Assembly (NCBI RefSeq): GCF_006542765.1
Contig: NZ_SKCD01000077.1
Coordinates: 62,001 to 126,000 of the forward strand
Source: Paenibacillus luteus
GTDB taxonomy: Bacteria; Bacillota; Bacilli; Paenibacillales; Paenibacillaceae
Direction: 5' to 3'
Length of the DNA stretch: 64,000 nucleotides
A program made the position numbers and the translations under genes. A model generated the notes under the pieces. That model was not told the DNA's origin and searched no databases. It worked only from the letters and a program-made list of their open reading frames with translations. Position 1 is the first letter of the stretch. The number at the start of each line of letters is the position of its first letter. This document shows positions 33,484 to 43,042 of this stretch, piece after piece.

Positions 33484-36400
33484 CTACTCCCTCTCCAACT
33501 GCTGCCAAATCTCTTCTTTTGTCGGCTTGCTCAGTTTCCGATAATCATTTCCTTCGAATTGGGCATCGAATTGGCAGACCGCTTTGTAGTCGCAATATTG
33601 ACAAGGTGTCTTCGTCCCCATGCGATAAGGCTCAATAGACACCTCTCCGGCCTGTATCGCGCTACCAATGCGGCTAATGGTCGTTCTAACCGAATGCCTC
33701 AAAACATCCCATTGCTCATTGGTCACGACAGAGGAGCTGCTGTAAAAGCTGCCGTCTCTCTTTAAGGCTACAGGCAGCAGCTCTGAATATCCGGTCTCGA
33801 GTTCGTCATCCATCATTCTGACTGTCGTAGCATCTGCCGATATAAGGCCTTTCATCTTGAAGCGCTTGAGCAGCTTGCCGCTGGCTTCAACGGGACTAAT
33901 GCTGTTGGTCAGCGCAAGCACCGGATTATGCACATGAAAATACAACACGCCAGCAGGCGATGCAGCCTTGCCAAGCCATGACGAAGCATGCGTAACGAGA
34001 ACGTCGAGATAAGTCAACATTTGCAGCGATAAGCCAAATGAGACCTCCTCCAGCCTTAAATTCGTGGAACTCGATTTATAATCAAGCACGCGCAGCAGTA
34101 GGCCTTCCTCGGTCTCTGCAGCATCGACGCGGTCAATTCTGCCGATAATCTCCATCTCCCCCCCGCCCTCAAGCGGGATGCGAAGTGAAGGCAGAATGCC
34201 GTCTGGGCCAAAATCAACCTCGGTTCCAACTGGCTGAAACTTTGCTCTACGGGCGTGCTCGCCAAGCATAAGAGCCGCTTGTCCAACAATTTCTTTCAGC
34301 TTGCGTGCAATATATTGAAATCGGCTGCTGCTGAGCAGAATTTGCGATTGCATCTTTGGTGTCAGCTCGTCAACTGTCCGTGAGGCGACCGCCTTCAGCT
34401 CTGCTTCAGAAGCCTGCCCCCAGCCGCCGCCAAGTCCGGACGTCATTTTGCTAAGCGCCGCGTGGAAGAGCTGCCCGATATCAGGAGCATTAAGGCGGTA
34501 TAGCTTTCTCTCCCGCAGCTTCAAGCCATGAATGGCGAAATGCTGAAATGGACAAGACACGAACCGCTCCATGCGAGAAACGCTGACCTGCAGCCGCGCT
34601 CCGTAGAGTTCTCTTGCGGTTTCCTTGGTGAGCAGATGCTCTTGGTTTACATAGCTCAGGGAGCCTGTCAAAAGCTGCAGCTTCCGCTGCCATTCCGGCC
34701 TGACTGCAAACCAGTTGTACATATCCCACCAGAAAGGGGCAATCTCCGCTCCATTCTGCCATTTCCGAATGGCAGCAATCAAATAGGACAATGTCCGCTG
34801 CGGCTGCGATACGAACATCCGCTGCTCCGCGACAGACAAGCTTGGCGAAGGCTCTGCCGCCACGCTTTGAACAGAAATGCCGGGAAATAGCTGGCGGACA
34901 TGGCGGATGATTTCGGAGGGCAACAAACTTTTCCCTTCTTCATCCGCTTGTGCCCAGCTCAGCCACAAGTGCCTGCTTGGCGTAGTTAAAGCGTTGTAGA
35001 TCATAAACCGTTCATCCAGCAAACGACGCCTTACGCCAGGTGCCATGGCTATGCCATCCTCTGCCAGCCGCTCGCGTTCCTGCTCGGTCAGAATGCCATC
35101 TTCCTTCACCCTCATCGGCATCACGCCATCGTTGGCGCCAAGCACGTAGGACACCTTGACCTGTCCCGATCTCGTACGGTCCATGCTGCCAATCAACACC
35201 TGATCAAGTGCCGGAGGCACGGCTGCAAGTTTTAGGCTATCCAGCCCGGCTTCGATCATGCCGGCGAACAACTCTGGCGATACCGTCTGGTCTCCCGCAA
35301 GCTCAACCAATTGGTCAAGCAGCTGCATCACGCTGTCCCAGAGCTGCCGGTGGCTTCTGCCCCGCTGCGTCTTGCCTGTTTGGGCATCCTGAATGCCCCA
35401 GCGCTCTAAGCGGTCTGCTGCGTCTGAGTGGTCAAGGAGCAGGTACAGCGCCTCGCACATCTCCTGAACGTTGCCCGCTTTCTTCAACGCTTCCCCGAAC
35501 CGTTTAAGCGGTTGTACAACTGCTTCCCTTGCAGCAAGCACAATATCGAATTCCCGCTGCGCTTTCTCGCTGATTTTAACTGCGATGTCTTCATCATCAT
35601 CCAATGAGACAGGCACAAGTGGATGCCAACGCTTCTTGTCGAGCCATTTCCAGCCGTCTATGCCTGCAGCGAGCGCGTAGTTTTCGAGCAAATCGAACCA
35701 CTCGCGAAGCAAGCTCCCATCCATCGGAAACAACATTTCTGTCTTTACGCAGCGGAACACTGCGTCGTAGCGCCATCCAAACAAAACCGTCTCCAGTGAG
35801 GACCTAATAAACTCCACGAGCGGATGATGGACAGCCTTCTCCTTCTGATCTACGAAAAAACGAATGTTGTAATCCGCAAAGACCAAGCCGATATAGTCCG
35901 CGTAATCTTCGCTATTGCGCACCAAGACCGCAGCATCACGCCAGCGCAGCCCTTCGTGCTGCGCCCTGCGGACAAGGTCCCTTGCTACCGCTTCTACCTC
36001 AGCACGGCGATTCGCGGCAGCGTGCAAGGAAACTCCACAGTAAGTATGGTCAAAATCGAGCATAGCCCGGTCCGTGATGAGCATCGGCACGCGTTCTCCA
36101 TAATGCTTCTCCAAATGAGCCAGCATCGGACTCTCCTTGAAACGGGCTGGCAGGGCTTCCCCAAGAAGGGTTGGCGGCAAAACATCCACATCGTATTTCG
36201 ATGCGAGCTCCAGCAGCTTATTATAGGTTTCTGCAGTAGGATGAAACAAATCCAGCTCATGTGGCTGTTCGCCTGGCAGATAGGGCCGATTAAGCGTAAG
36301 GGTGACGGTCACTTGCGCCGAGGAAGCCATTAACGCCCCTAGCGCTTCATATTCCGTCGGCGTGAAACCGAAGAAGCCGTCGACCCAGATTTGAATGCCT

Positions 36401-36999
36401 TGCATAGCTGATGCCCCGGCAAAGCCATTTTGCAGATAACGCAAATAATCCTCGGCGTCGATATACATGCCCGCGAGTTCCTGCTCCATCTGACTATAGA
36501 TAAGCTGCAAATCATGCAGCTTTCGATTTAATAATGTAGACTGCCCTACTCCCGAATAAGAAGCCTCCTGCTGCCCTTGCAGCATCTCTGAATCAATCCC
36601 GTACCGTTTCCATTCGGTCAGCAGCTCTGCCAGTCTATCAATAAAGCCTGGCTGCTCTGCACCGCTTTGAAACAGCTCCAACTGCTGCCCCAGCCGGTGT
36701 ACGATCTTGTAAAGCAGCATATGCTTTCCCGTATCTCCGATCGGAACGAGTGCCGTTCCGCCCGTTTCCTGCATGACGCGAAAGGCCAGACGCCGAAAGC
36801 TCAGCGCCTGTGCCCTAATCGTGCCGTTTAAACCGCCAGTTTGAAGAAGAGCATATTCCGTCTGAAAGGTGGCCTGTTCCGGGACAAGCATCACAAGCGG
36901 AGGCCCATCCGGCTCGCCCCGCAGCTGGTCCCTGATTTCGTTCAAGCAATAGGACGTTTTACCGGTTCCGGAACGTCCAATGACAAAGCGAAGCGACAT
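33484..36999 (-). CDS. addB: ATP-dependent nuclease subunit B
   Basis: The 1171-residue AddB partner. The N-terminal P-loop is GRSGTGKTSYC (8-18). The C-terminal nuclease domain shows the 4Fe-4S staple: one cysteine in FVSCPFQHFAI and three in TPCQYCDYKAVCQF, framing the catalytic IIGRIDRVD and VLDYKSS motifs. The ATG follows GGGAGGG. It is separated by 30 nt from the upstream methyltransferase gene. In B. subtilis addBA lies elsewhere on the chromosome, so its place beside yqeW and rpsU here is a rearrangement. Confidence 0.96.
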   Translation of the reverse strand: MSLRFVIGRSGTGKTSYCLNEIRDQLRGEPDGPPLVMLVPEQATFQTEYALLQTGGLNGTIRAQALSFRRLAFRVMQETGGTALVPIGDTGKHMLLYKIVHRLGQQLELFQSGAEQPGFIDRLAELLTEWKRYGIDSEMLQGQQEASYSGVGQSTLLNRKLHDLQLIYSQMEQELAGMYIDAEDYLRYLQNGFAGASAMQGIQIWVDGFFGFTPTEYEALGALMASSAQVTVTLTLNRPYLPGEQPHELDLFHPTAETYNKLLELASKYDVDVLPPTLLGEALPARFKESPMLAHLEKHYGERVPMLITDRAMLDFDHTYCGVSLHAAANRRAEVEAVARDLVRRAQHEGLRWRDAAVLVRNSEDYADYIGLVFADYNIRFFVDQKEKAVHHPLVEFIRSSLETVLFGWRYDAVFRCVKTEMLFPMDGSLLREWFDLLENYALAAGIDGWKWLDKKRWHPLVPVSLDDDEDIAVKISEKAQREFDIVLAAREAVVQPLKRFGEALKKAGNVQEMCEALYLLLDHSDAADRLERWGIQDAQTGKTQRGRSHRQLWDSVMQLLDQLVELAGDQTVSPELFAGMIEAGLDSLKLAAVPPALDQVLIGSMDRTRSGQVKVSYVLGANDGVMPMRVKEDGILTEQERERLAEDGIAMAPGVRRRLLDERFMIYNALTTPSRHLWLSWAQADEEGKSLLPSEIIRHVRQLFPGISVQSVAAEPSPSLSVAEQRMFVSQPQRTLSYLIAAIRKWQNGAEIAPFWWDMYNWFAVRPEWQRKLQLLTGSLSYVNQEHLLTKETARELYGARLQVSVSRMERFVSCPFQHFAIHGLKLRERKLYRLNAPDIGQLFHAALSKMTSGLGGGWGQASEAELKAVASRTVDELTPKMQSQILLSSSRFQYIARKLKEIVGQAALMLGEHARRAKFQPVGTEVDFGPDGILPSLRIPLEGGGEMEIIGRIDRVDAAETEEGLLLRVLDYKSSSTNLRLEEVSFGLSLQMLTYLDVLVTHASSWLGKAASPAGVLYFHVHNPVLALTNSISPVEASGKLLKRFKMKGLISADATTVRMMDDELETGYSELLPVALKRDGSFYSSSSVVTNEQWDVLRHSVRTTISRIGSAIQAGEVSIEPYRMGTKTPCQYCDYKAVCQFDAQFEGNDYRKLSKPTKEEIWQQLERE

Positions 37000-37029
37000 G
37001 TGCAGCCCTCCCGTTTATTTCCACTTGGA

Positions 37030-38439
37030 TTATTTGCTTCTTACTTCAAAAATCGCGAATTTCAAATAATGACCCTCGTTGACGCCGAGCAATTGCGGGT
37101 GATCCTTCCCTGCGGCCCGCCATTCCACCAAGCGCAACTGCTTGCCTGCATCCACAGCTGCTTCTTGTATGGTCTCCAAAAACAATTCCGGACGCATATG
37201 GTACGAGCAGCTTGCCGTGACGAAATATCCCCCTTCATTCACAAGCTTGAGTCCTTGCAGGTTAATGTCTTTGTATCCGCGGCAAGCGCCAGCCACAGCG
37301 CTTTTCGTTTTGGCAAAGGCAGGCGGGTCCAGAATGACTACGTCCCATGTTCGACCTGCAGAGCTCTCCAGCTTCTTCGACGTATCCACGCCGCCTAGGC
37401 TGCGCTGCTTGCGCTCATCGATTCCCTTAACCTGGGCGCGCAAATATTCAAAGGCGTCAGCGACGACAAATTCTACCCGGTCCGTATAGCCGTTGCGCTC
37501 AACATTGCGTTTGGCAGTCTCAATTGCATGCTCCGAAACATCGAGGCATGTCACTTTCTTCGCCCCATATTTACAAGCATGCAAAGTAAAGCTTCCGGTA
37601 TGGGCAAAGCACTCTAGCACGGAGGCCCCGTCCCAATAGGGGAACGTTACAATCTTGCCATTAGCGTTTACAGGAACAAGATCGGCCGATTCACCAGCCC
37701 GAGCAGTGGAGGCTTCAACCGCTTCCTTATCTCCCGCTTCTGCTGCCGCACGGCTTGCCAGACGGATGCCGCTGCGGCCTCCCCAGCCTGTCATTAGCGG
37801 TGCAATCGCAGCACGGTTCTCACGCTGGTCGAAGAAATAGCCTGTTTTCTGGCCTTCAACGATATCGACCTCCAGCTTTAATCCGTTCTCCTCTATTTCA
37901 ATAATGGACGGACACTCACCATAAAGCACGCCTGTTCGTTCCTCAAGCCCCTCCAGAGTACGAACGCTCACATCGCTTCGCTCATAAATCCCCTGAGGCT
38001 GGAATACATCGATCAACGCCTCAATCAGCGCTTCCCTTCGAACATCCATGCCCAAAGTCAGAAGCTGCAGAACCAACACATTGTTAAAGCGGTCGACGAC
38101 AAGACCCGGAAGGAAGTCTGCTTCCCCATATACGAGGCGGCAATCAGCATCGGCAACAAAGCGGCGGCGATGCTCTGCGCATGCACGAAGCCGGCTGCGG
38201 AAAAAATCCGCATCCATAGCTGCAATCGGCTGATAAGCAACGATGCGCACCGTAATTTGTGATTTTGGATTCCAATATCCCGTTGCCAAATAGCGGCCTT
38301 GATGGTTAACGACATCTACCAAATCCCCTGGCAGCGCATCGCCCTCCAGTCGGTCGATTTCCGTTGCATAAACCCAAGGATGACCTTGTTCCAATCTTTT
38401 CTTTCTTGCTTTTAGTAAATAAATTTTTGGATGGCTCAC
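37030..38439 (-). CDS. Class I SAM-dependent rRNA methyltransferase (RlmI-like)
   Basis: A protein of about 469 residues with an N-terminal PUA domain (KIYLLKARKKRLEQGHPWVY, then GDLVDVVNHQGRYLATGYWNP), a central domain (RTGVLYGECPSIIEIEENGL, GQKTGYFFDQRENR) and a C-terminal Rossmann domain (LECFAHTGSFTLHACKYGA, VILDPPAFAKTK). It is of the RlmI type, which makes m5C1962 in 23S rRNA, but the exact target is inferred. About 50 extra residues rich in Ala and Glu lie between FFDQREN and the SAM motif. GTG at 38437-38439 is the likely start; upstream ATGs extend beyond the family N-terminus. Confidence 0.88.
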   Translation of the reverse strand: MSHPKIYLLKARKKRLEQGHPWVYATEIDRLEGDALPGDLVDVVNHQGRYLATGYWNPKSQITVRIVAYQPIAAMDADFFRSRLRACAEHRRRFVADADCRLVYGEADFLPGLVVDRFNNVLVLQLLTLGMDVRREALIEALIDVFQPQGIYERSDVSVRTLEGLEERTGVLYGECPSIIEIEENGLKLEVDIVEGQKTGYFFDQRENRAAIAPLMTGWGGRSGIRLASRAAAEAGDKEAVEASTARAGESADLVPVNANGKIVTFPYWDGASVLECFAHTGSFTLHACKYGAKKVTCLDVSEHAIETAKRNVERNGYTDRVEFVVADAFEYLRAQVKGIDERKQRSLGGVDTSKKLESSAGRTWDVVILDPPAFAKTKSAVAGACRGYKDINLQGLKLVNEGGYFVTASCSYHMRPELFLETIQEAAVDAGKQLRLVEWRAAGKDHPQLLGVNEGHYLKFAIFEVRSK

Positions 38440-38548
38440 GTTGTTTTCTCTTCCCCTCGTTTTTCTAATGCTTGTCATGCTTGTCTTTACAGCAGCATAT
38501 GTATAGTTACGAAATGCACCCTTTACAAACAGATAAGGAGAGCATCCC

Positions 38549-39529
38549 ATGATTGATTCTATTCTCATTCCCATGCTTCTTGGGTTCGCAGTATTCATGT
38601 GCGGCATGAAGCTGATGGAGCTCGCTCTGCACCGTTTGGCCGGTCCATTCCTGACAGGCGTGCTGGAACGTTCAACTGCAACACCGATTCACGGACTAGC
38701 GATAGGTACGGTCACTACTGCTTTTCTTCAAAGCAGCACTGCTGTTACCGTCTTGGCGATCGGGATGGTGAATGCCGGCTTGCTAACCTTTCCGCGCACG
38801 CTGGGCATCATTCTAGGCACCAATATCGGCACCTGCATAACGACGGAGCTTATTGGGTTGAATTTGAATAAGCTTGCTATCCCCTTATTGGCTGTATCTT
38901 TGGCCATCTGGATCGCGACTGCCATGCTAGGCGAATTGCGTATTGTACCCGCGCTTCGCAATACCCGTTGGCTGGATCCGCTTCGTTCCTCATCGGTCGT
39001 TCTTTGTGGATTTGCTTTGCTGCTAACCGGAATGGGCATGATGCAAGGCGTAGGTCCCGCCGTTCAAGATAGCCCTTTTTTTAGCTGGTTTCTCGATAAA
39101 GCAGGCGAGAACCTATGGTGGGGACTCGCAGCCGGCGCCGTTCTTACCGCTGCTGTTCACAGCAGTGCAGCCGTTATCGGAATCATTATGGGCTTTGTAT
39201 CCGTAGGCGCAATGCCAATTGAACTCGGCATTGCTGTGGTGCTCGGCGCAAATATCGGCACATGTGCGACTGCTTTGCTTGCCTCCATCGGCGGAACAAA
39301 AGCGGGACAATATGTCGCTTGGTCTCATGTTGTGCTTAATGCTGGGGGAGCTTTGCTGTTTATGCCCTTTGTAGGTGAGCTTACCACCCTTTCCGAATGG
39401 ATATCTGCAACAGCTGCCGGGCAAATTGCCCATACGCAAACGATCTTTAACGTACTGAGCTCTTTAATTGCGCTGCCTTTCTGCTATCTTGGCATCTTTC
39501 GCAGGCTCGGGCCGTCAGCACCGCACTAA
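38549..39529 (+). CDS. Na/Pi cotransporter family protein (YqeW-like)
   Basis: A 326-residue membrane protein with about eight hydrophobic segments. The internal duplication of the Na+/Pi cotransporter family is visible: QSSTAVTVLAIG with LGTNIGTC in the first half, and HSSAAVIGIIMG with LGANIGTC in the second. It lacks the cytoplasmic PhoU-like tail. The ATG follows AAGGAG. B. subtilis yqeW, of the same family, lies between yqeV and rpsU, so the position is conserved, though here it is read on the opposite strand to its neighbours. Its 3' end overlaps the convergent Nudix gene by 4 nt. Confidence 0.9.
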   Translation: MIDSILIPMLLGFAVFMCGMKLMELALHRLAGPFLTGVLERSTATPIHGLAIGTVTTAFLQSSTAVTVLAIGMVNAGLLTFPRTLGIILGTNIGTCITTELIGLNLNKLAIPLLAVSLAIWIATAMLGELRIVPALRNTRWLDPLRSSSVVLCGFALLLTGMGMMQGVGPAVQDSPFFSWFLDKAGENLWWGLAAGAVLTAAVHSSAAVIGIIMGFVSVGAMPIELGIAVVLGANIGTCATALLASIGGTKAGQYVAWSHVVLNAGGALLFMPFVGELTTLSEWISATAAGQIAHTQTIFNVLSSLIALPFCYLGIFRRLGPSAPH

Positions 39530-39957
39530 TCCGTTTGCAAACCGAGCAATTGAAAAGCGCCGGCAACAATGCGATGATTGTTATCGTAGCCAGATTGCTT
39601 CTGCCGTCTCCAGGCATCCTGCGGCTCAAACCAATCTACTCCGCGTATCTCTTCCACCTGAGCCTGCAAGGAGCCCCCAACGGCTTCTACTAGATAATAA
39701 TGAACCTCTTTATCTACGGAGCCCAACGCCTCGTGCTCATATTTATATTTTATCTGGTCAATCGGAGCGATGATGACGCCTTCAAGCCCGGTTTCTTCAG
39801 CGATTTCCCGCAAGGCTGTCTGTTCGATTGTTTCGCCGGCTTCCATTTTCCCTTTCGGCAGCGATACTTTTCCATAACGATCCTGAATGAGCTGAATTTG
39901 AAGCTTTCCTTCCTCGTTTCGGCGATATACGACACCGCCTGCTGAAATTTCCTTCAT
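39526..39957 (-). CDS. Nudix hydrolase
   Basis: A 143-residue enzyme with a complete Nudix box, GKMEAGETIEQTALREIAEETGL with the REXXEE metal ligands. It starts KEISAGGVVYRRN, as in family members acting on diadenosine polyphosphates or mutagenic nucleotides. Substrate cannot be read from the sequence. The ATG at 39955-39957 follows GGGGG; the longer frame upstream has no support. It converges on the YqeW-like gene with overlapping stops and no separating terminator. Confidence 0.92.
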   Translation of the reverse strand: MKEISAGGVVYRRNEEGKLQIQLIQDRYGKVSLPKGKMEAGETIEQTALREIAEETGLEGVIIAPIDQIKYKYEHEALGSVDKEVHYYLVEAVGGSLQAQVEEIRGVDWFEPQDAWRRQKQSGYDNNHRIVAGAFQLLGLQTD

Positions 39958-40014
39958 GTCCGTTTCCCCCTTGCAGCATTCATTTAGATAGTATATGCAG
40001 CAAAGGATTCCTCC

Positions 40015-40038
40015 ATCGATTCCCGAAAGGGAATCGAT
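40015..40038. repeat. Perfect hairpin downstream of mtaB
   Basis: ATCGATTCCC-GAAA-GGGAATCGAT, a 10-bp perfect stem with a 4-nt loop (GAAA on plus, TTTC on minus). No T tract follows on the minus strand, so it may be a processing or stabilising hairpin rather than a standard terminator. Confidence 0.6.
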
Positions 40039-40072
40039 AAGCAAAGGAACCCCCGCATTGATCTGGCTTTGG

Positions 40073-41464
40073 TTATGCTCTTATCGCTTCTGGACGTTCC
40101 AGAACGAAGCTATGCAGTTCAGTATCATTGTCTGCTGCAGGTAGCTCATCCATAACGCGAACCAGCTTAGCGCGGCATTCGTTAACGCCCGCTTCCGTAA
40201 TTTTGACCCGGCAAAGCTTTCCGATCAAGGCTTCGGTACCGTTGAACACCACTTGAATGTAGTTGTCCGTGTAGCCCATCACAAGCCCGGTTCCAGGTGC
40301 TCCTTTATAATCGCGCTCAGGAATAACATCAAGTACCTGGCCTACATATTGCTTAGCGTAAGCAAGCTGCATCTTCTCTGATAAATCGATCAGCTTGTGT
40401 ACGCGCTCGTTCTTAATCTCGTCCTCCACTTGCTCATCCATCCGGGCAGCTGGCGTTCCTGTACGTTTGGAGTAAGGGAAAACATGCATTTCAGCAAACT
40501 TCAAATCCTCCATGAAACGAAAGCCGCTCTCAAACATTTCTTCCGTTTCACCCGGGAAGCCCACGATAACGTCCGTCGTAATCGCTACACCAGGCATGGC
40601 TTCATGCAGCCTTTTGATCTTTGCTGCAAACTCCGCAGTCGTATACTTGCGGCGCATCCTTTTAAGCACGGAGTCCTCTCCCGCTTGAAGCGGGATATGG
40701 AGATGACGGCACATTTTGGTTGAACGGTTCAATACGTCGATCATCGCGTCATCAATTTGGCTTGCTTCAATGGAGCTGATCCGAATCCGCTCGAGACCCT
40801 CAATTTTATCCAAATCCCAAAGTAGGCTCGTAAGATTGTAATTTTCCATATCATCGCCATAGCCACCCGTATGAATGCCCGTCAATACAATTTCCTTATA
40901 GCCTGAGGCTACCAGCTGCTTCGCTTGCTCCAGCACGCTTTGAGGCGCACGGCTGCGTGAGAGGCCCCGCGACCAAGGAATAATGCAGAAGGTGCAGAAG
41001 TTATTGCAACCTTCCTGAATTTTCAGAAATGCCCTCGTCCGTTCGGAGAAGTCAGGAACATCCAGTTCTTCAAAATCACGAGTCTTCATAATATTGCGAA
41101 CAGCGTTGACCGGCTTGCGGTCACCTTGAATCTGGTCAACAAAAGTCATTATTTTCTCGCGGTCCTGCGTCCCGATGACAAGGTCCACGCCTTCGATGGC
41201 CATAATTTCCGCTGGGGATGTCTGAGCATAACAGCCTGTCACTGCAATGACAGCATCCGGATTGCGACGCACAGCCCGTCTAATAATCTGGCGGCTCTTC
41301 TTATCTCCCGTATTTGTTACGGTACATGTATTAACTAAGTAAACATCGGCGGTCGCTTCGAAATCGACCTGCTCGTAACCTTCGTTCTTAAATAGCTGCC
41401 ATATCGCTTCTGTGTCATAGAAGTTTACTTTGCAGCCCAGCGTATAAAATGCGACTGTTGGCAT
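40073..41464 (-). CDS. mtaB: tRNA t6A37 methylthiotransferase MtaB
   Basis: A 463-residue radical-SAM enzyme that makes ms2t6A37 in tRNA (B. subtilis YqeV). The N-terminal UPF0004 domain binds one cluster through Cys11, Cys47 and Cys78. The radical-SAM cluster motif is CNNFCTFC (Cys153, 157, 160). The C-terminal TRAM domain reads KLCRVKITEAGVNECRAKLV. The ATG follows GGAGGAG and lies 5 nt after rsmE, the conserved YqeU-YqeV order. Confidence 0.96.
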   Translation of the reverse strand: MPTVAFYTLGCKVNFYDTEAIWQLFKNEGYEQVDFEATADVYLVNTCTVTNTGDKKSRQIIRRAVRRNPDAVIAVTGCYAQTSPAEIMAIEGVDLVIGTQDREKIMTFVDQIQGDRKPVNAVRNIMKTRDFEELDVPDFSERTRAFLKIQEGCNNFCTFCIIPWSRGLSRSRAPQSVLEQAKQLVASGYKEIVLTGIHTGGYGDDMENYNLTSLLWDLDKIEGLERIRISSIEASQIDDAMIDVLNRSTKMCRHLHIPLQAGEDSVLKRMRRKYTTAEFAAKIKRLHEAMPGVAITTDVIVGFPGETEEMFESGFRFMEDLKFAEMHVFPYSKRTGTPAARMDEQVEDEIKNERVHKLIDLSEKMQLAYAKQYVGQVLDVIPERDYKGAPGTGLVMGYTDNYIQVVFNGTEALIGKLCRVKITEAGVNECRAKLVRVMDELPAADNDTELHSFVLERPEAIRA

Positions 41465-41469
41465 AGTTG

Positions 41470-42246
41470 TTACGCTCCTCCCATTTCTCCGGATTCATAT
41501 AATAAGCAGGTTAGTCCGACAAGACCTGCTGTTTCCGTTCTTAAAATTCTTCTGCCAAGTCCCGTCAAAACAGCACCTGCAGCTTCTGCCTCTGCGGCTT
41601 CTCGGTCTGTAAAGCCACCCTCGGACCCGACGATTAGCAGCACTTTCACTGCACTAACTGGTGATGCGCTCTGCCGCCATTCTTGAATCGCGGAACGGAT
41701 GCCTCTGCCATGGGCAGCATGACCTTCGCGCTCGTAGCAAAACAGGGCCAGATCATAATTGCCTATCAATTGGACCAGCTCACGCCAGCTCTTCAACGGC
41801 TCAATAGCCGGAATTCGGCTGCGATGGGCTTGCTCCGCTGCTTCTTTAGCGATTTTGCTCCAGCGCTCAATCCGTTTCGCTTCCTTCTTGGCATCGTACT
41901 GCACAACCATCCGCTCGGATTGAAAAGGAATGAACGCGTAAGCGCCAATCTCTGTCCCTTTCTGGATAACCAGTTCCATCTTATCGCCTTTGGGCAAGCT
42001 TTGCGCAATGGTGACAGACCATACAGGTTCACTTTCCGCATCCAGCATTTCAATGATTTCTGCTGTTATTAGCGTCGGAGAAGCTTCCACTACAGCGACT
42101 AACGCTGTCCGCGACTGCCCGTCGCTAACGATGAATTTATCGCCCGGCTTTGATCGCATAACCCTCACGGCGTGATGCGCGTCCTCACCCGTTAAGCGAA
42201 TCTCATTGTCTCCGAATTGCTCCGCCGCTACAAAATATCGTTGCAT
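41470..42246 (-). CDS. rsmE: 16S rRNA (uracil(1498)-N3)-methyltransferase RsmE
   Basis: A 258-residue SPOUT methyltransferase that modifies U1498 of 16S rRNA (YqeU). The PUA-like N-terminus has QRYFVAAEQ and GEDAHHAVRVMRSKPGD. The knotted SAM site is VLLIVGSEGGFTDREAAEAE, followed by LGRRILRTETAGLVGL. Length is normal. The Shine-Dalgarno is weak (AGGGTGG). It is followed directly by mtaB. Confidence 0.96.
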   Translation of the reverse strand: MQRYFVAAEQFGDNEIRLTGEDAHHAVRVMRSKPGDKFIVSDGQSRTALVAVVEASPTLITAEIIEMLDAESEPVWSVTIAQSLPKGDKMELVIQKGTEIGAYAFIPFQSERMVVQYDAKKEAKRIERWSKIAKEAAEQAHRSRIPAIEPLKSWRELVQLIGNYDLALFCYEREGHAAHGRGIRSAIQEWRQSASPVSAVKVLLIVGSEGGFTDREAAEAEAAGAVLTGLGRRILRTETAGLVGLTCLLYESGEMGGA

Positions 42247-42367
42247 CTTAATTCATAACCACCCTTAAACAAATTCCATCCTTCATAATAGCATGTATAG
42301 CTGTTCTAAATCTATCAGAAACCGTTGCCAAGCCGTTCTTGCCTATTTCCACAACATATGGTCTACC

Positions 42368-43042
42368 CTAGAAAAAAAGATCATAAGCGAACCTTAACAT
42401 ATCGCTCGCCATTGTACTGCCAATAGACAATATCGGGTCCAGCGTCACGCGCCGAAGCGGTGGAATAAACACGATAAGAAGGAAAATGAACATGCCCCAT
42501 TGCACATTTTGATCCATTTTGTACCGAATCTTAAGCGGCAAAAGATCAGCGATGATCCGGTAGCCATCGAGCGGCGGCAGAGGGATTAAATTAAAAATAA
42601 ACAACAGAAAGTTATAGGATATAAAATACATGAAAAACCTTTGTATCGCAGCACTGACACCGTGAGAGCTCGCTTCCAATACACCTGCCGCATCAAGCCC
42701 AACGAACAGGAATACACCGATAATTCCCATCAACAAATTGCTTAACGGACCTACCACCGTGACGATAATGCTCATTAACCGCGGACTGCTGAATTTGCTC
42801 GGATTGACCGGAACGGGCTTCGCCCATCCAAAACCTGCGATTAAGATCAAAACCATGCCTAAAACATCCAAATGGACGCGTGGGTTCAGTGTAACTCGAC
42901 CTGCGTTGTAGGCAGTATCATCGCCAAATTTATACGCGCTGTAGGCATGCGCAAATTCATGCACCGTAAAGGAAATGATCAGTGCCAGTACGATAAACGG
43001 CAAATCCTCTAGCGGATTCCGAAAAAAACTTTGCAGATCCAT
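42368..43042 (-). CDS. Site-2 protease family (M50) membrane peptidase
   Basis: A 224-residue intramembrane zinc metalloprotease-like protein. The zinc motif is HEFAH (His28, Glu29, His32) in the first helix, and NLIPLPPLDGYRI carries the third ligand Asp. Five to six hydrophobic segments are visible. There is no PDZ domain, so it belongs to the short class often seen in Bacillota; its substrate is unknown. The ATG at 43040-43042 overlaps the prmA stop as TAATG and follows AGGTGGG. Confidence 0.92.
   Translation of the reverse strand: MDLQSFFRNPLEDLPFIVLALIISFTVHEFAHAYSAYKFGDDTAYNAGRVTLNPRVHLDVLGMVLILIAGFGWAKPVPVNPSKFSSPRLMSIIVTVVGPLSNLLMGIIGVFLFVGLDAAGVLEASSHGVSAAIQRFFMYFISYNFLLFIFNLIPLPPLDGYRIIADLLPLKIRYKMDQNVQWGMFIFLLIVFIPPLRRVTLDPILSIGSTMASDMLRFAYDLFF

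Noticed and set aside
30433..33638. Long plus-strand frames opposite addA and addB
   Set aside because: They are in the antisense of conserved coding sequence, show biased composition and lack ribosome-binding sites; treated as shadows.
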